Source: Thermoplasmatota archaeon
GTDB taxonomy: Archaea > Thermoplasmatota > E2 > DHVEG-1
Assembly: GCA_029762575.1 (NCBI GenBank)
Contig: JARVGL010000003.1
Location: forward strand, 1-55,571
Direction of reading: 5' to 3'
DNA length: 55,571 nucleotides
The translations under genes were made by a program, and so were the position numbers. Under the pieces are notes generated by a model, which saw nothing but the letters and a program-made list of their open reading frames with translations, ran no database searches and had not been told where the DNA came from. Below, in pieces: positions 27,098-36,424 of the stretch (position 1 is its first letter; each line of letters starts with the position of its first letter).

Positions 27098-29029
27098 TTA
27101 AGGAAGGTAGTAAACTATCGAGTTATTCTTTATTTTTGACCATTTCTTATTGTTAATAAAAAACAATACTGCGATTACACTAAATATCATAAAATTAGCT
27201 CTTTCAAGATGCATAAATAAGCTAGGCGCCTCATCATAAAGTTCTGAATTGTAGAAACAATCTGAGGATAACAGATATGATAAAATAAGGGTGTCAAATC
27301 CTTCATTAAAATATCCCTGTGTTATATTGTAAGAACCTTGTTCAAATAACCGTTCAGCCTCTGGACAGGGGATGCCTGATGCATGGCATAGATCTATAGA
27401 AGTTTTTGTGATGTTCAATACTATTTGTATGAGCGAATCCTGTAATAACTCTGTATCTTGTATCTTCTGTAGTTCGAAAAAAGCCTCTTTCATTTGATAT
27501 AGACTCGTCGTATAGCTCTCATTATAGGTTTCCTTAAACAGGGATAATAGATCCTCTTGGGTCTGTTGCTCAAACACAGTAGCTATCTCTTTATAGATCT
27601 GAAGTAACATCCATGCTTGGTATTGCATTGAGATATCTGAAAGTGTTATGGCTAAAGCGACCTCTAAATTGTTATCAAGTGAGGTTACTGCCCACTGTTC
27701 AAGTCGATGGTTTTCAAAGAGAAACACGTTTTCTACGTCTTTAATGAGCGGTTGTAACGTGTCAAAATATGTTTGAGAGAGTTGTGAACATAGCACTGAT
27801 ACCTCACCAGTCTCATATGGTTCATAGATGTCAATATTACAGATATGAAAAGGGATAAAAATACTAGAATGGGCATGATTGGCAGCAAACCATCCATTCC
27901 CTAGAACATAGGGGTATTCTTTTGGTATCTTATAGATGGCTGATCCTTCGTAGATGAACTTGGGTTCACACATTGGTCGTAGACCTTTTAGCATTGATTC
28001 GTTCAATCGCGCCCACTCCATCATATCCTGAACGGTTATCGAACCAAGTGCTGGTTCAATGATCTGTTCCATTTGTCTTTGCCAGGCATGGTGCACTGTT
28101 TCAACATGGACCAATGCAGAAGATCCCTGTATATCTAGTACTGTAACACTATAGTCTCCAACTGTTTCTCGATTGCCAAGGGTTATAGTTACAGGATCTT
28201 TTATAAAGACAGGTTTTCCATTCTGGTAGGATATAAACGTAAAAAAAGGGATTTGTTTTGCACTAACGCTTGTATCAGTAACATTGGTAAACTGTATTCC
28301 TTGAAGTGAATTCAGAGTGATGATATTACCTTTCTTGACCAATTGCTGCTTTTCTATATCAAATGAGGCTGCGATGGGAAGCGTCCTAAAGAACTGAGTG
28401 TTCCATAGTTCTCTTGGATAATTTGAGATGACATCATATCCATTGACTATCTCTTTGATATGATAACGATACGCATCTGCTTCTACCACATATCCTTTGT
28501 CAGGTCCTAGGACAAAGAGATTTTCTGATACGCCGGGTGCATGTAACGTATCAACTACATCGTTTGTCAACAGTTCCACTGCTTCTTTTGTGGTTTCAGC
28601 TTGTTCACAAGCATATCTGATCCAGTCGAAATCATCCCAAGCATACTTAGTTGGGTTCACCCATCGTGAAAGAGAATCAGCATCTCCAAAAGCAAGCCCA
28701 GCATCAGTTAACACCATCCCAGATTTCACAATTGCCGGAGGGGTATCATTGCTGCTAGTGACCCCAATATACTTGTGAGCGGTAATGATGGAAATTTCTT
28801 CACCGGTCCATGGATGATGATACTCATACTGATATCCTTCTGGTATCATACAGAGCACTTGGTATCCTGGGCGGCTAGGATCACGGACTTTTAGAAGAAG
28901 GTTATATTCTCCCTCTGTTGCATTTCCGCAGACAATGATATCCTTACAAGCTGAGACATCTGGAAAGAAAAGTAGTAGGAGTACCATGGTGAAAAGAATC
29001 ATACTATTGCGTGCACATGTCTTTCCCAT
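27098..29029 (-). CDS. Secreted Ntn-hydrolase (C69/C45-like) with C-terminal membrane anchor
   Basis: 643 residues. A signal sequence (residues about 9-27, ILFTMVLLLLFFPDVSA) is followed immediately by CKDIIVCGNATEGEYNLLLKVRD. This looks like the self-exposed Cys nucleophile (Cys28) of Ntn-hydrolases of the dipeptidase C69 or acyltransferase C45 type. Later GLAFGDADS, SENLFVLGPDKGYVVEADA and SNYP fit that fold. Residues about 420-600 are helical. The C-terminus ends in one membrane helix (MIFSVIAVLFFIN) plus a lysine-rich tail. It probably sits on the outer face of the membrane and cleaves amide bonds in peptides. C69 versus C45 is not settled. Confidence 0.7.
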   Translation of the reverse strand: MGKTCARNSMILFTMVLLLLFFPDVSACKDIIVCGNATEGEYNLLLKVRDPSRPGYQVLCMIPEGYQYEYHHPWTGEEISIITAHKYIGVTSSNDTPPAIVKSGMVLTDAGLAFGDADSLSRWVNPTKYAWDDFDWIRYACEQAETTKEAVELLTNDVVDTLHAPGVSENLFVLGPDKGYVVEADAYRYHIKEIVNGYDVISNYPRELWNTQFFRTLPIAASFDIEKQQLVKKGNIITLNSLQGIQFTNVTDTSVSAKQIPFFTFISYQNGKPVFIKDPVTITLGNRETVGDYSVTVLDIQGSSALVHVETVHHAWQRQMEQIIEPALGSITVQDMMEWARLNESMLKGLRPMCEPKFIYEGSAIYKIPKEYPYVLGNGWFAANHAHSSIFIPFHICNIDIYEPYETGEVSVLCSQLSQTYFDTLQPLIKDVENVFLFENHRLEQWAVTSLDNNLEVALAITLSDISMQYQAWMLLQIYKEIATVFEQQTQEDLLSLFKETYNESYTTSLYQMKEAFFELQKIQDTELLQDSLIQIVLNITKTSIDLCHASGIPCPEAERLFEQGSYNITQGYFNEGFDTLILSYLLSSDCFYNSELYDEAPSLFMHLERANFMIFSVIAVLFFINNKKWSKIKNNSIVYYLP

Positions 29030-29145
29030 ACAATAAGATAAAAATATTTATCCAGCTATATAAAACATTGGTCTTGTTCTTCTACTCCTAAGCGGTTTGA
29101 TATGAGCAAATATATTTGTAACATGAATGTGCTTCTAGTGGCCTT

Positions 29146-30057
29146 GTGAACGAACGATTCATCCTCGTACGATATGGAGAACTAGCATTAAAGAAGAGAG
29201 AGACTAGGAGACATTTTGAAAACACTCTCAAAAGGAACATCACCTCCGCATTCGCAAGTCAACACATCGATTGCAGGATAGAGACAAGTTGGGGGAGATT
29301 GTTTGTACATACCTCCGATCTATCAAAGGGCATGAATATCCTTCAGCATATCTTTGGTATCACCTCAATTAGTCCAGTTGTCTTATCCTCTTCAGATCTT
29401 CGCGCTCTTTCAAAGGATCTCACCTCGTATCTTACTGGAAAGATCTATTCCAACGATTCCTTTGCATTGAGAGTGACTCGGGTAGGAACCCATACGTATA
29501 CAAGCCAGGAGGTAGCAGTTCAACTTGGTGATGATATTAGACATACTTTTTCAAACAGGGTGGATCTAAACAAACCGGATAATGAGATATTTATAGAGAT
29601 CCGTGATGACAAGGCTTATATCTATTTAGAAAAAATTCCTGGTCCTGGTGGAATGCCATTAGGCACGCAAGGACGGGTGTGTGCCGTTCTTAGATGTGAA
29701 GATGATGTTGTCGCATCTTGGTTCTTATTAAGACGTGGATGTTCCATGGTTTTTTTCCTTCTAGACCCAACTGTTGAGGATTCTCTGTCCCTTCTTACAG
29801 ATACATGGTTTGTTCCTTCAAAGATATACTACAAAACAAAAACACAGGATTCTTTAAAACATCTCGATTTATTTTTGGTCTCTCACCACTGTATAGCTCT
29901 TTGTACAGGTGATAGTTTTTCGAAGAAAAAGAAAGATCTGATGGGGGAGTTACATGATATGAAGAAAGGTATCTCTCGACCAATATTAACCCCGCTTATT
30001 ACAATGACTGTCGATGAAATAGAACAGAAAAAAGTATCCTTAGGCTTGAAACCATGA
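29146..30057 (+). CDS. ThiI-like THUMP protein with a degenerate PP-loop
   Basis: 303 residues from a GTG at 29146. The ferredoxin-like plus THUMP part is intact (FILVRYGELALKKRETRRHFENTL; FALRVTRVGTHTYTSQEV). The linker GPGGMPLGTQGRVCAVL leads into where ThiI carries its ATP-binding SGGxDS loop. Here the aligned residues are RCEDDVVAS (183-191), so both Gly, both Ser and the Pro are replaced and only Asp187 remains. The RRGC that follows is conserved. The AMP-binding function needed for 4-thiouridine or thiazole sulfur transfer is therefore probably lost. The last 100 residues are divergent. It may be a tRNA-binding protein derived from ThiI. It overlaps panE by four bases (ATGA), implying co-transcription. 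Confidence 0.8.
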   Translation: MNERFILVRYGELALKKRETRRHFENTLKRNITSAFASQHIDCRIETSWGRLFVHTSDLSKGMNILQHIFGITSISPVVLSSSDLRALSKDLTSYLTGKIYSNDSFALRVTRVGTHTYTSQEVAVQLGDDIRHTFSNRVDLNKPDNEIFIEIRDDKAYIYLEKIPGPGGMPLGTQGRVCAVLRCEDDVVASWFLLRRGCSMVFFLLDPTVEDSLSLLTDTWFVPSKIYYKTKTQDSLKHLDLFLVSHHCIALCTGDSFSKKKKDLMGELHDMKKGISRPILTPLITMTVDEIEQKKVSLGLKP

Positions 30058-30956
30058 ACATTGTCATATATGGAGCAGGGGCAATAGGATCCTTAATCGG
30101 CGCAAAGCTTTCAAGAAATAACAATGTCTTTCTCATCGGTCGAAAACCCCATATCGATGTTATCCGTTCGAAAGGATTGAACATCACTGGTAAAACAAAA
30201 TTTACTCAAACACTTCAAGCATCGGATAGTGTCTCTGATGTTACATTCAACGTGGACCTGTTGATACTAACTGTGAAATCCTATGATACACTTGATGCAA
30301 TGATACAAGCTAGACCACTAGTCTCGAAGGATACGATGGTGCTTACGTTACAAAATGGCCTAGATAATATTGAAAAGATCAAGACTGTGGTGCCTAAAGA
30401 ACAGATTCTAGCAGCTATCACTACACATGGTGTTGTTTTCAAAGAGCCCGGCAAGATCCATCATACAGGATTTGGACGTACGATACTAGGTGAACTTGAT
30501 GGGAAAAACACCCAACGTCTGGATACTCTAACTGACTTATTTAATAAGGCAAACATCCCAACAATAAAAAGCAACGATATCCTGAGAGATATCTGGCTGA
30601 AAGGTATCGTTAACTCTTCGATTAATCCTCTTACAGCACTCTTTACATGCAGAAATGGATATCTCAAAGAAAACCCTATCCTTTATCATCTGGTCCTTTG
30701 TCTCTGTGAGGAATCAGTTACTGTTGCTAGATGTATTGGATATCAATTCACGGCTAAAGAGTTGGCAGAACAAACATTCCAAGTGATCGATGAGACCGCT
30801 GAAAATTATTCATCGATGCTACAAAGCATCATACGAGGATCTAGAACAGAGATCGATTCAATTAACGGAATAATTGTAGCGAATGGAAAAAAGAATCATA
30901 TATCAGTTATGTTAAACGAAATCGTTTGCAATCTCATCAAACAACTGCATACATAA
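30054..30956 (+). CDS. panE: 2-dehydropantoate 2-reductase (ketopantoate reductase)
   Basis: 300 residues. The N-terminal NAD(P)-binding motif IVIYGAGAIGSLIGAKLS (about 3-20), LTVKSYDT and LTLQNGLDN are typical. The C-terminal helical domain has KGIVNSSINPLTALF with the conserved Lys and Asn, and ENYSSMLQSIIRGSRTEIDSING with the Ser/Glu motif. It reduces 2-dehydropantoate to pantoate in coenzyme A synthesis. It is translationally coupled to the ThiI-like gene by a 4-base overlap. Spacing and length are normal. Confidence 0.93.
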   Translation: MNIVIYGAGAIGSLIGAKLSRNNNVFLIGRKPHIDVIRSKGLNITGKTKFTQTLQASDSVSDVTFNVDLLILTVKSYDTLDAMIQARPLVSKDTMVLTLQNGLDNIEKIKTVVPKEQILAAITTHGVVFKEPGKIHHTGFGRTILGELDGKNTQRLDTLTDLFNKANIPTIKSNDILRDIWLKGIVNSSINPLTALFTCRNGYLKENPILYHLVLCLCEESVTVARCIGYQFTAKELAEQTFQVIDETAENYSSMLQSIIRGSRTEIDSINGIIVANGKKNHISVMLNEIVCNLIKQLHT

Positions 30957-31102
30957 AAAAAAACACATGTTTGCAAATATTTTCTCATTAATCTTTTAGC
31001 CGTAATACCATTTTTTTCGCTAAAATTTGATTATCCGATATCTTGGTACTATTTTTTATAATGATTATATCATACTATTTTTGTTGTGATTACAGAAGTT
31101 AT

Positions 31103-31110
31103 GGAGGTAG
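31103..31110 (+). promoter_or_regulatory. Shine-Dalgarno site fixing a TTG start
   Basis: GGAGGTAG at 31103-31110 ends seven bases before TTG at 31118, from which the protein begins (M)KIFVTRNIP, matching family N-termini. The longer frame from the ATG at 31043 would add 25 residues unlike any 2-hydroxyacid dehydrogenase. Confidence 0.65.
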
Positions 31111-31117
31111 AAGGTTT

Positions 31118-32092
31118 TTGAAAATTTTTGTGACACGAAACATCCCTGAAAAAGGAATAAGGATGTTAGAGGAACAATATGAAGTTGAGATCAATCCGTA
31201 TAACCGTGTTCTTACAAAGACGGAGATCCTCAAAGGTGTAAAAGGGAAGGATGGTCTTCTTTGTTTACTTACCGACCACATTGATAAGGATCTCATTACT
31301 GCTGAACCACGGTTGAAGATGATTGCAAATTATGCGGTAGGTTACAATAATATAGATGTTCAGACTGCAACTATCCAGGGTATCCCTGTGAGCAATACAC
31401 CTGATGTGTTAACTGATACGACTGCAGAGATGGCCTGGGCTCTTGTATTTGCTGTTTCCAGACGTCTTATCGAAGGTGATACGTTTACAAGATCTGGAAA
31501 GTTTGACGGGTGGGCACCGATGTTGTTGCTTGGTCAAGATATTTCAAGAAAAACACTTGGAGTGATCGGTGCTGGACGGATTGGTACAGCGTTTGCATTG
31601 AAAAGCAAAGGGTTTGATATGAATGTACTCTATGTTGATGAAAAAAGAAACAAAGATCTTGAGAGACATCTTCATGCAAAAAACGTATCATTGGAACAGT
31701 GTTTACAGGAATCTGATGTGATCTCAGTTCATGTACCATTGAACTCAAAAACGCATCACCTTATCGGTGAAAAAGAATTAAAAATGATGAAGAAGACCGC
31801 TCTATTCATTAATACCTCTCGCGGACCGGTCGTTGATGAGGATGCATTGATACATGCATTACAAAATAAATGGATATATGGTGCAGGGCTTGATGTCTAT
31901 GAACATGAACCATCAATACCGATAAAATTACTAAGGTTAGAAAATGTTGTATTGCAGCCACATACTGCATCAGCAACGACAGAGACTCGAACGAACATGG
32001 CCATCATGGCTGCTGAGAATATGATAGCTGGTTTAAACGGTGGGATCCCCCCTAATTGTGTCAATCCTGAGGTATTCAAAAAAGCTATTTAG
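31118..32092 (+). CDS. D-2-hydroxyacid dehydrogenase (glyoxylate/hydroxypyruvate reductase type)
   Basis: 324 residues from a TTG start set by GGAGGTAG. The N-terminal catalytic part begins KIFVTRNIPEKGIRMLEEQYEVEIN. The cofactor fold carries LGVIGAGRIGTAFALKSKGF. Catalytic Arg, Glu and His lie in FINTSRGPVVDEDAL, GLDVYEHEP and LQPHTASATTETR. The closest family is glyoxylate reductase, which reduces glyoxylate or hydroxypyruvate with NAD(P)H; substrate range cannot be fixed. It is distinct from the SerA-like gene at 44064. The end overlaps the MBL gene on the other strand by four bases. Confidence 0.88.
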   Translation: MKIFVTRNIPEKGIRMLEEQYEVEINPYNRVLTKTEILKGVKGKDGLLCLLTDHIDKDLITAEPRLKMIANYAVGYNNIDVQTATIQGIPVSNTPDVLTDTTAEMAWALVFAVSRRLIEGDTFTRSGKFDGWAPMLLLGQDISRKTLGVIGAGRIGTAFALKSKGFDMNVLYVDEKRNKDLERHLHAKNVSLEQCLQESDVISVHVPLNSKTHHLIGEKELKMMKKTALFINTSRGPVVDEDALIHALQNKWIYGAGLDVYEHEPSIPIKLLRLENVVLQPHTASATTETRTNMAIMAAENMIAGLNGGIPPNCVNPEVFKKAI

Positions 32093-32727
32093 AGAGTAAA
32101 AACCCAAACCTCTGGGTCGCTTGGGATCTCTGTTTTTTCGATATCGATCTCATTTCCAACCCGCAGTACTGGCAAAGGACTCTGTTCAATGAACTCATCA
32201 ACTGGTGCAATGGGAAGGGAGAGACCTTCTATCTTATAATGCATAGGGATGGTTACCCTTGGTTTGATTTTATTGATTATCTCCCATGCTTTCTTTGCGT
32301 CAATGGTATAGGTGCCACCAACAGGGATGAAAAGAATATCTATGTCCTCTAAGGATTCGATAGTTTTATCATCAAGGTCATGGCCGAGATCTCCAAGATG
32401 TACAAAAGATATATCATCAATAATTGTCTTATATATGATGTTCTCTCCACGGCGTTCTCCCATAGATTCATCATGGTAGCTTGGAAACCCCTTTATCAGT
32501 ATCTGTCCGATCGTTCTTTTACGTCCATCTGTGATGATCTTTGTCCCTTCTTTCTCCACTGTTTTCACACTGTTATGGTCGTAATGGTTATGTGAGACGA
32601 GGATGATATCTGCAGAAACAAGCGGTGTGGGGATACCAATCGATTTGCCATCATGGGGATCGGTTACTATCGTTATGTCGTCTGCTATTTCAAAACAGGA
32701 ATGGCCATGCCATCGAATAAGAAGCAT
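32089..32727 (-). CDS. Metallo-beta-lactamase-fold hydrolase (UPF0173-like)
   Basis: 212 residues. IRWHGHSCFEIADDITIVTDP opens as in UPF0173/UlaG-like hydrolases, then the metal site LVSHNHYDHNSVKTVEKEG. His is conserved in FVHLGDLGHDL, and another at PMHYKIEG. It is a cytoplasmic metal-dependent hydrolase. The substrate is unknown. The 3' end overlaps the dehydrogenase on the opposite strand. It is not an antibiotic beta-lactamase, so it does not explain the BlaI/M56 pair. Confidence 0.86.
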   Translation of the reverse strand: MLLIRWHGHSCFEIADDITIVTDPHDGKSIGIPTPLVSADIILVSHNHYDHNSVKTVEKEGTKIITDGRKRTIGQILIKGFPSYHDESMGERRGENIIYKTIIDDISFVHLGDLGHDLDDKTIESLEDIDILFIPVGGTYTIDAKKAWEIINKIKPRVTIPMHYKIEGLSLPIAPVDEFIEQSPLPVLRVGNEIDIEKTEIPSDPEVWVFTL

Positions 32728-32788
32728 ATTTTTTTCCTCAACCCAATTATCAAGACATATGATGGATTTAGGTGACTCTATAAATAAG

Positions 32789-33847
32789 TTATGGCCGAAG
32801 TCGACTTATCGAAAGATATGTTATCGTTTTTCCTTTGTTTTGTACAAGCGCAAATATCATTTTCTTATTGACCGCATGAGCAAGTCGTACCGCACGGCTC
32901 AGTTCAGACCATACGATGGGATCTTTTCCTTGTACCGCATGGATTAGATATTCTGCGTGTGTCTTGTTTGGTGTTTGTGTATATGCGCGGAAATGAGTGC
33001 CGAATTTGAAACCTGTTTTTACGATTAGTTCACGGTTTTTTAGATCTTCAAACACATGGGATATAAACGAAAGATTTGGTTGTTGTTCGTTCATTTTTTT
33101 TAGTAGGGTTTTTCCTTGTAGATTGTTTCCTTGTGCGGTGGTGACATGAAGAATCCTTTTTTTTGTAAGATATGCTGCTTCAACAAGAGAGAGTTGCAAG
33201 CCTTGAGCAAATGGTTTGCCGAAGAACTCGTTTTGATGCATGGTCCTACTTATTTCTTGGTTGAAGAGTATTACTCTATTTGCAAGAAGTAACCCTGTTG
33301 TTTTTCGATAACTTTGATTTGAGATGTTTCCGGTAGGTACTAGTGCCTCGAGGATATAATAGGTGATATCTCCTTCTTCATCGGCAACTGCTATCCAATA
33401 GGTGCCTTTAGCACTATCAAGAAGATCTTTAAGGTGAAGAAATGTGGATGTTTCTCTTTCTGAGAACGCGATGATAGCGGTATGATGTTGATTTTTCTTT
33501 TTATGATCCGTCTGATTGAAGAAAAAAGTGAATTGCTGGTTCTTTTTTATTATATCTAGCTGCAAACCTCTTTTTCTTAGATCTTGGAATACAAGATAAT
33601 GTGTCTCAAAGGAATCATCATATGATGCCGCGTAATGAAATAGTTGATCAAAAAACACTTCTCTTTTGTCTTGGAACACCCTAAGTTTTTGTTCCTCCAT
33701 GAGAAACAACGCTTCGATAAAGCTAAGTTTTAAGGTATTACCTGTTTGAGTGATGCCAAATCTACTTTTACCATACAGTTTTCCAACGTCTTTTGGTCTA
33801 TGTACCTGGATGTATGATTCTTTCAACTCCGCTGATGCAGGTTTCAT
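32789..33847 (-). CDS. endA: tRNA-splicing endonuclease (fused-dimer type EndA)
   Basis: 352 residues, twice the size of the simple archaeal subunit, i.e. the duplicated form that works as a homodimer. The first half is degenerate. The second half has KTGFKFGTHFRAYTQTP and THAEYLIHAV, then RLAHAVNKKMIFALV. These contain the catalytic Tyr289, His297 and Lys328 (or 329). The enzyme cuts tRNA introns at bulge-helix-bulge sites. The tRNA-Leu in this window has no intron. It is encoded after the S16 protease gene on the minus strand, with 23 bases between. Confidence 0.92.
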   Translation of the reverse strand: MKPASAELKESYIQVHRPKDVGKLYGKSRFGITQTGNTLKLSFIEALFLMEEQKLRVFQDKREVFFDQLFHYAASYDDSFETHYLVFQDLRKRGLQLDIIKKNQQFTFFFNQTDHKKKNQHHTAIIAFSERETSTFLHLKDLLDSAKGTYWIAVADEEGDITYYILEALVPTGNISNQSYRKTTGLLLANRVILFNQEISRTMHQNEFFGKPFAQGLQLSLVEAAYLTKKRILHVTTAQGNNLQGKTLLKKMNEQQPNLSFISHVFEDLKNRELIVKTGFKFGTHFRAYTQTPNKTHAEYLIHAVQGKDPIVWSELSRAVRLAHAVNKKMIFALVQNKGKTITYLSISRLRP

Positions 33848-33870
33848 ATATGGTTGACAAGACTAGTCCT

Positions 33871-36048
33871 TTATTTGTTTTTTTTGTAAAAATCATAGAT
33901 GTTCTGTGGAAAGGATTCTTGTGTATATGCTGTTTTTCTTATTTCTGGATAATACGTCTGAATGTTTTTTTGAGCTGTTTGTTGTATAGGGCCTTGCTGA
34001 TCTTTTTTGAAGAAGAGCAGTCCAATAAAAAACCCGATGAGGATTCCACCTACTGCCCAGATACCCGCAAAAAAGATCATATACGTAGTGTATTGGATGG
34101 AAGGGGGCAATCGACTTTGACTACCTGAGATGGGTATGCCGACATATCGGGAGGATGTGTTAGATCTGCAACTACTTGAAAGAGTTAATACTCCTGTTAT
34201 CATATTACTATATTTATAGTAAAACAAAGAATTCTCGACATTGGATTCCAAGAGGCTTTCTGCATATTCGTAATAACTTACGGCTAATACTGGTTCAATA
34301 CCCATCGATCGACTTTCGCTGATACCTGCACTTGCGCTTTCATTTGCTCGTTCGAGTTTGCTTTGTATCCGTTCCGTTGTTGTTGCATCAAAGATTTCTA
34401 ATGCAAGATTTCCTTTAGATAATGCTTCTAATGCTTCGAATAATGCTGCAGCATAGTATCCTTCTTCATTGTTCGATCGTGCATTTTCCAGCATTTCTTC
34501 AGCTTCAGTAAGTAATGAAGAAGTTTTTCCAAGTTCTTGGAGGATCACCTGGGAATAGATGATGGATTGTTGCGCATCCTGGATATAGTCGTTAGCCAAC
34601 GATTTCACATCGTCATGTTCAATGTCATTTGTATCGTTGAAAGATGATTGTAGACCAAGCCACCATCCAATGCTTTCCGTTCGTTGTATCGCAAAAGCTA
34701 TTTGGTACAGTGCGTTGAAATCATCATTTCTTTGAAGATTGTTTTGAGCCGCAGAGAGATAGGCTGCTGCCTCTGATGCGCGTTTTTGCGCTGCACCGAC
34801 ACATTGAAGAGAGATTGCACCAGTTACTGGTGTCTGTTTGGCTTTGCTGCTTTCATTTGAGTGATATGATTGAGCATTTGATAGGAGAGTTTCAAGATAG
34901 TTTTCTTTATTATCGCTGGAAAAATATTCACAGGCTAGTGATACGAATCGAGAGTTTATCAACGATTGGAATGATTTACTCGTACTTGAATAATAGAGGT
35001 CCTTTGAGAACCATTCATGAGATTTTATATTGGCGTCTTTTGCATAATTAAGATAATCGGTTATTTGGTTCCGATAATAATAAGGGAAATAATTAGGGAT
35101 GGTTGTTGTGTTAAATGCGTTGCTTGAGTTAGCATAATTTGTTTCTGCTTGTTCTAATAGAGTTGTTGCAAGAGGCTTCATCGAATCGACGTATTGTTCT
35201 GTTGAGATACTATCATTTGAACTGGTGAGAGGAACAGTGTATCCTGTGTAATACTCCAACACATCGTTTATATCCGTAACTTCCGTGACCACGATTCCAT
35301 AGTTTTCCATTGCATAGTCAGTGACGCTTTTTGTAACGGTTCGACTTACGATTTGCTGACCCCATGAGGTTGTGACCGTCTCATATATCTGTTCTGTGTA
35401 TGAATCTTGACCTTCAGGTATGAGAAATCGTGTTGCTCCAACTGAATGAGCTGCATCGATCTTGTAGGGTATACCGCCGATAGGTCCTATGCTTCCATCT
35501 GGATTGATCATGCCGGTCATGACGGTTTTTTCATCCATGTCCCAGTTTTCTAAGAGGGAGATAACCGCCGAGGTCATGATCCCTCCGGCCGATGGTCCTC
35601 CGATGATGGGTGAATCTGTTCGTATGACAAAGAAGTAATCATATGTTGAGGGATTGATAGGACAGTTTTTGTCTTTTGAGACATATGCTGTTGCAACGTT
35701 TACAGCGAGTCGTGCTGATCCTTGCATGTCGATTTGAGCAAGAGGGAGCGTATCGACAAAGACCCGTCCTGAGCCATTTGATTGGATGGTTATGGTTATT
35801 GTTGAGATAACTCCAGTATATCCTTTTGTTGTTTGACCAACGGCTGGAGCATATACTGTGACGTTCCTATATTCTATTGCAAGTTCATCGTTATTTATGA
35901 TGCCTGGGGTGACGATAGCTGTAGATGCAGGGATGATTAGCAAGAAACAAAGGGTAAGGATCTGTAAGAATAGTATCGTTTTTTGTACATGGTTTGAATA
36001 GGTGCCTTTTATGCCGCTATCCTTATTGTTGAGGGTATTTTGCTTCAT
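33871..36048 (-). CDS. Secreted Lon-type (S16) serine protease with C-terminal membrane helix
   Basis: 725 residues. N-terminal hydrophobic segment (ILFLQILTLCFLLIIPAS, about 25-42). The S16 domain (about 60-240) has the Ser nucleophile in IIGGPSAGGIMTS (Ser153) and Lys196 in GGIPYKIDAA, the Lon Ser-Lys dyad. There is no ATPase domain. The helical region at about 300-660 is rich in Ala, Ser and Asn with coiled-coil character. One helix (MIFFAGIWAVGGILIGFFIGLLFF, near 680) plus a lysine/glutamine-rich tail ends it. Lon proteases normally act inside cells with an ATPase; this one is anchored with the protease part outside. Such archaeal S16 proteins are known as an uncharacterised group. Confidence 0.85.
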   Translation of the reverse strand: MKQNTLNNKDSGIKGTYSNHVQKTILFLQILTLCFLLIIPASTAIVTPGIINNDELAIEYRNVTVYAPAVGQTTKGYTGVISTITITIQSNGSGRVFVDTLPLAQIDMQGSARLAVNVATAYVSKDKNCPINPSTYDYFFVIRTDSPIIGGPSAGGIMTSAVISLLENWDMDEKTVMTGMINPDGSIGPIGGIPYKIDAAHSVGATRFLIPEGQDSYTEQIYETVTTSWGQQIVSRTVTKSVTDYAMENYGIVVTEVTDINDVLEYYTGYTVPLTSSNDSISTEQYVDSMKPLATTLLEQAETNYANSSNAFNTTTIPNYFPYYYRNQITDYLNYAKDANIKSHEWFSKDLYYSSTSKSFQSLINSRFVSLACEYFSSDNKENYLETLLSNAQSYHSNESSKAKQTPVTGAISLQCVGAAQKRASEAAAYLSAAQNNLQRNDDFNALYQIAFAIQRTESIGWWLGLQSSFNDTNDIEHDDVKSLANDYIQDAQQSIIYSQVILQELGKTSSLLTEAEEMLENARSNNEEGYYAAALFEALEALSKGNLALEIFDATTTERIQSKLERANESASAGISESRSMGIEPVLAVSYYEYAESLLESNVENSLFYYKYSNMITGVLTLSSSCRSNTSSRYVGIPISGSQSRLPPSIQYTTYMIFFAGIWAVGGILIGFFIGLLFFKKDQQGPIQQTAQKNIQTYYPEIRKTAYTQESFPQNIYDFYKKNK

Positions 36049-36151
36049 TTATTTCATCACCATTTTTTTTGATTTCTTACCACGACAGTTATTGTCTTTT
36101 TAGATATAGTGGTCTCTGTTTTTAAGTATGACCTACCATATTCTTATGGTG

Positions 36152-36255
36152 TGGGGGGGTAGGAGAGGGGGAGAAAAAAAGATAAACAAGAGTTTTTCTC
36201 GGGAGGCAAAAGGGAGGGAAAATCCTCAAAAAACTTATGTTTGCAACCCCCTCTC
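36152..36255. repeat. G-rich region with nested inverted repeats
   Basis: GAGAGGGGG (36163-36171) is complementary to CCCCCTCTC (36247-36255), and GAGAAAAA (36171-36178) to TTTTTCTC (36193-36200). Runs of seven and five G and several of three lie between 36152 and 36215. It could fold as RNA on either strand, or form a G-quadruplex, or act as a spacer between the divergent genes. Confidence 0.35.
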
Positions 36256-36409
36256 GTTGTAAATATTGTTTGTTGAATCGATGGTAGATGATTCTGCAAT
36301 ACCTTTTTGGGATGATACAGTAGTATAATGGAAAGTTCGGATAGTGGTTTTTCCATTTTTTGAGTTTTTGCCATTGTTTTATCATCTCTTGGTATTTCAG
36401 CCTTTTAGC

Positions 36410-36424
36410 GTTACACAATGTAAC
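36410..36424. promoter_or_regulatory. Candidate BlaI-type operator 1 (GTTACA-CAA-TGTAAC)
   Basis: A perfect 6-bp inverted repeat with a three-base centre, containing TACA-N3-TGTA. BlaI/MecI repressors are known to bind TACA/TGTA dyads. It lies 148 bases before the blaI-like start. Confidence 0.55.

Noticed and set aside
31043-31117. Longer start of the 2-hydroxyacid dehydrogenase
   Set aside because: The added residues do not match the family. The TTG at 31118 has a strong GGAGGT site.
32089-32727. MBL-fold hydrolase as a beta-lactamase controlled by the BlaI/M56 pair
   Set aside because: Its sequence is UPF0173/UlaG-like, it is about 4 kb away on the other strand, and it has no TACA-N3-TGTA site at its promoter that I can see.
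36122-36418. Minus-strand open frame of 98 codons in the 523-base spacer
   Set aside because: It reads through the G-rich tract and operator 1, has low-complexity sequence and no ribosome site. I treat the spacer as non-coding.
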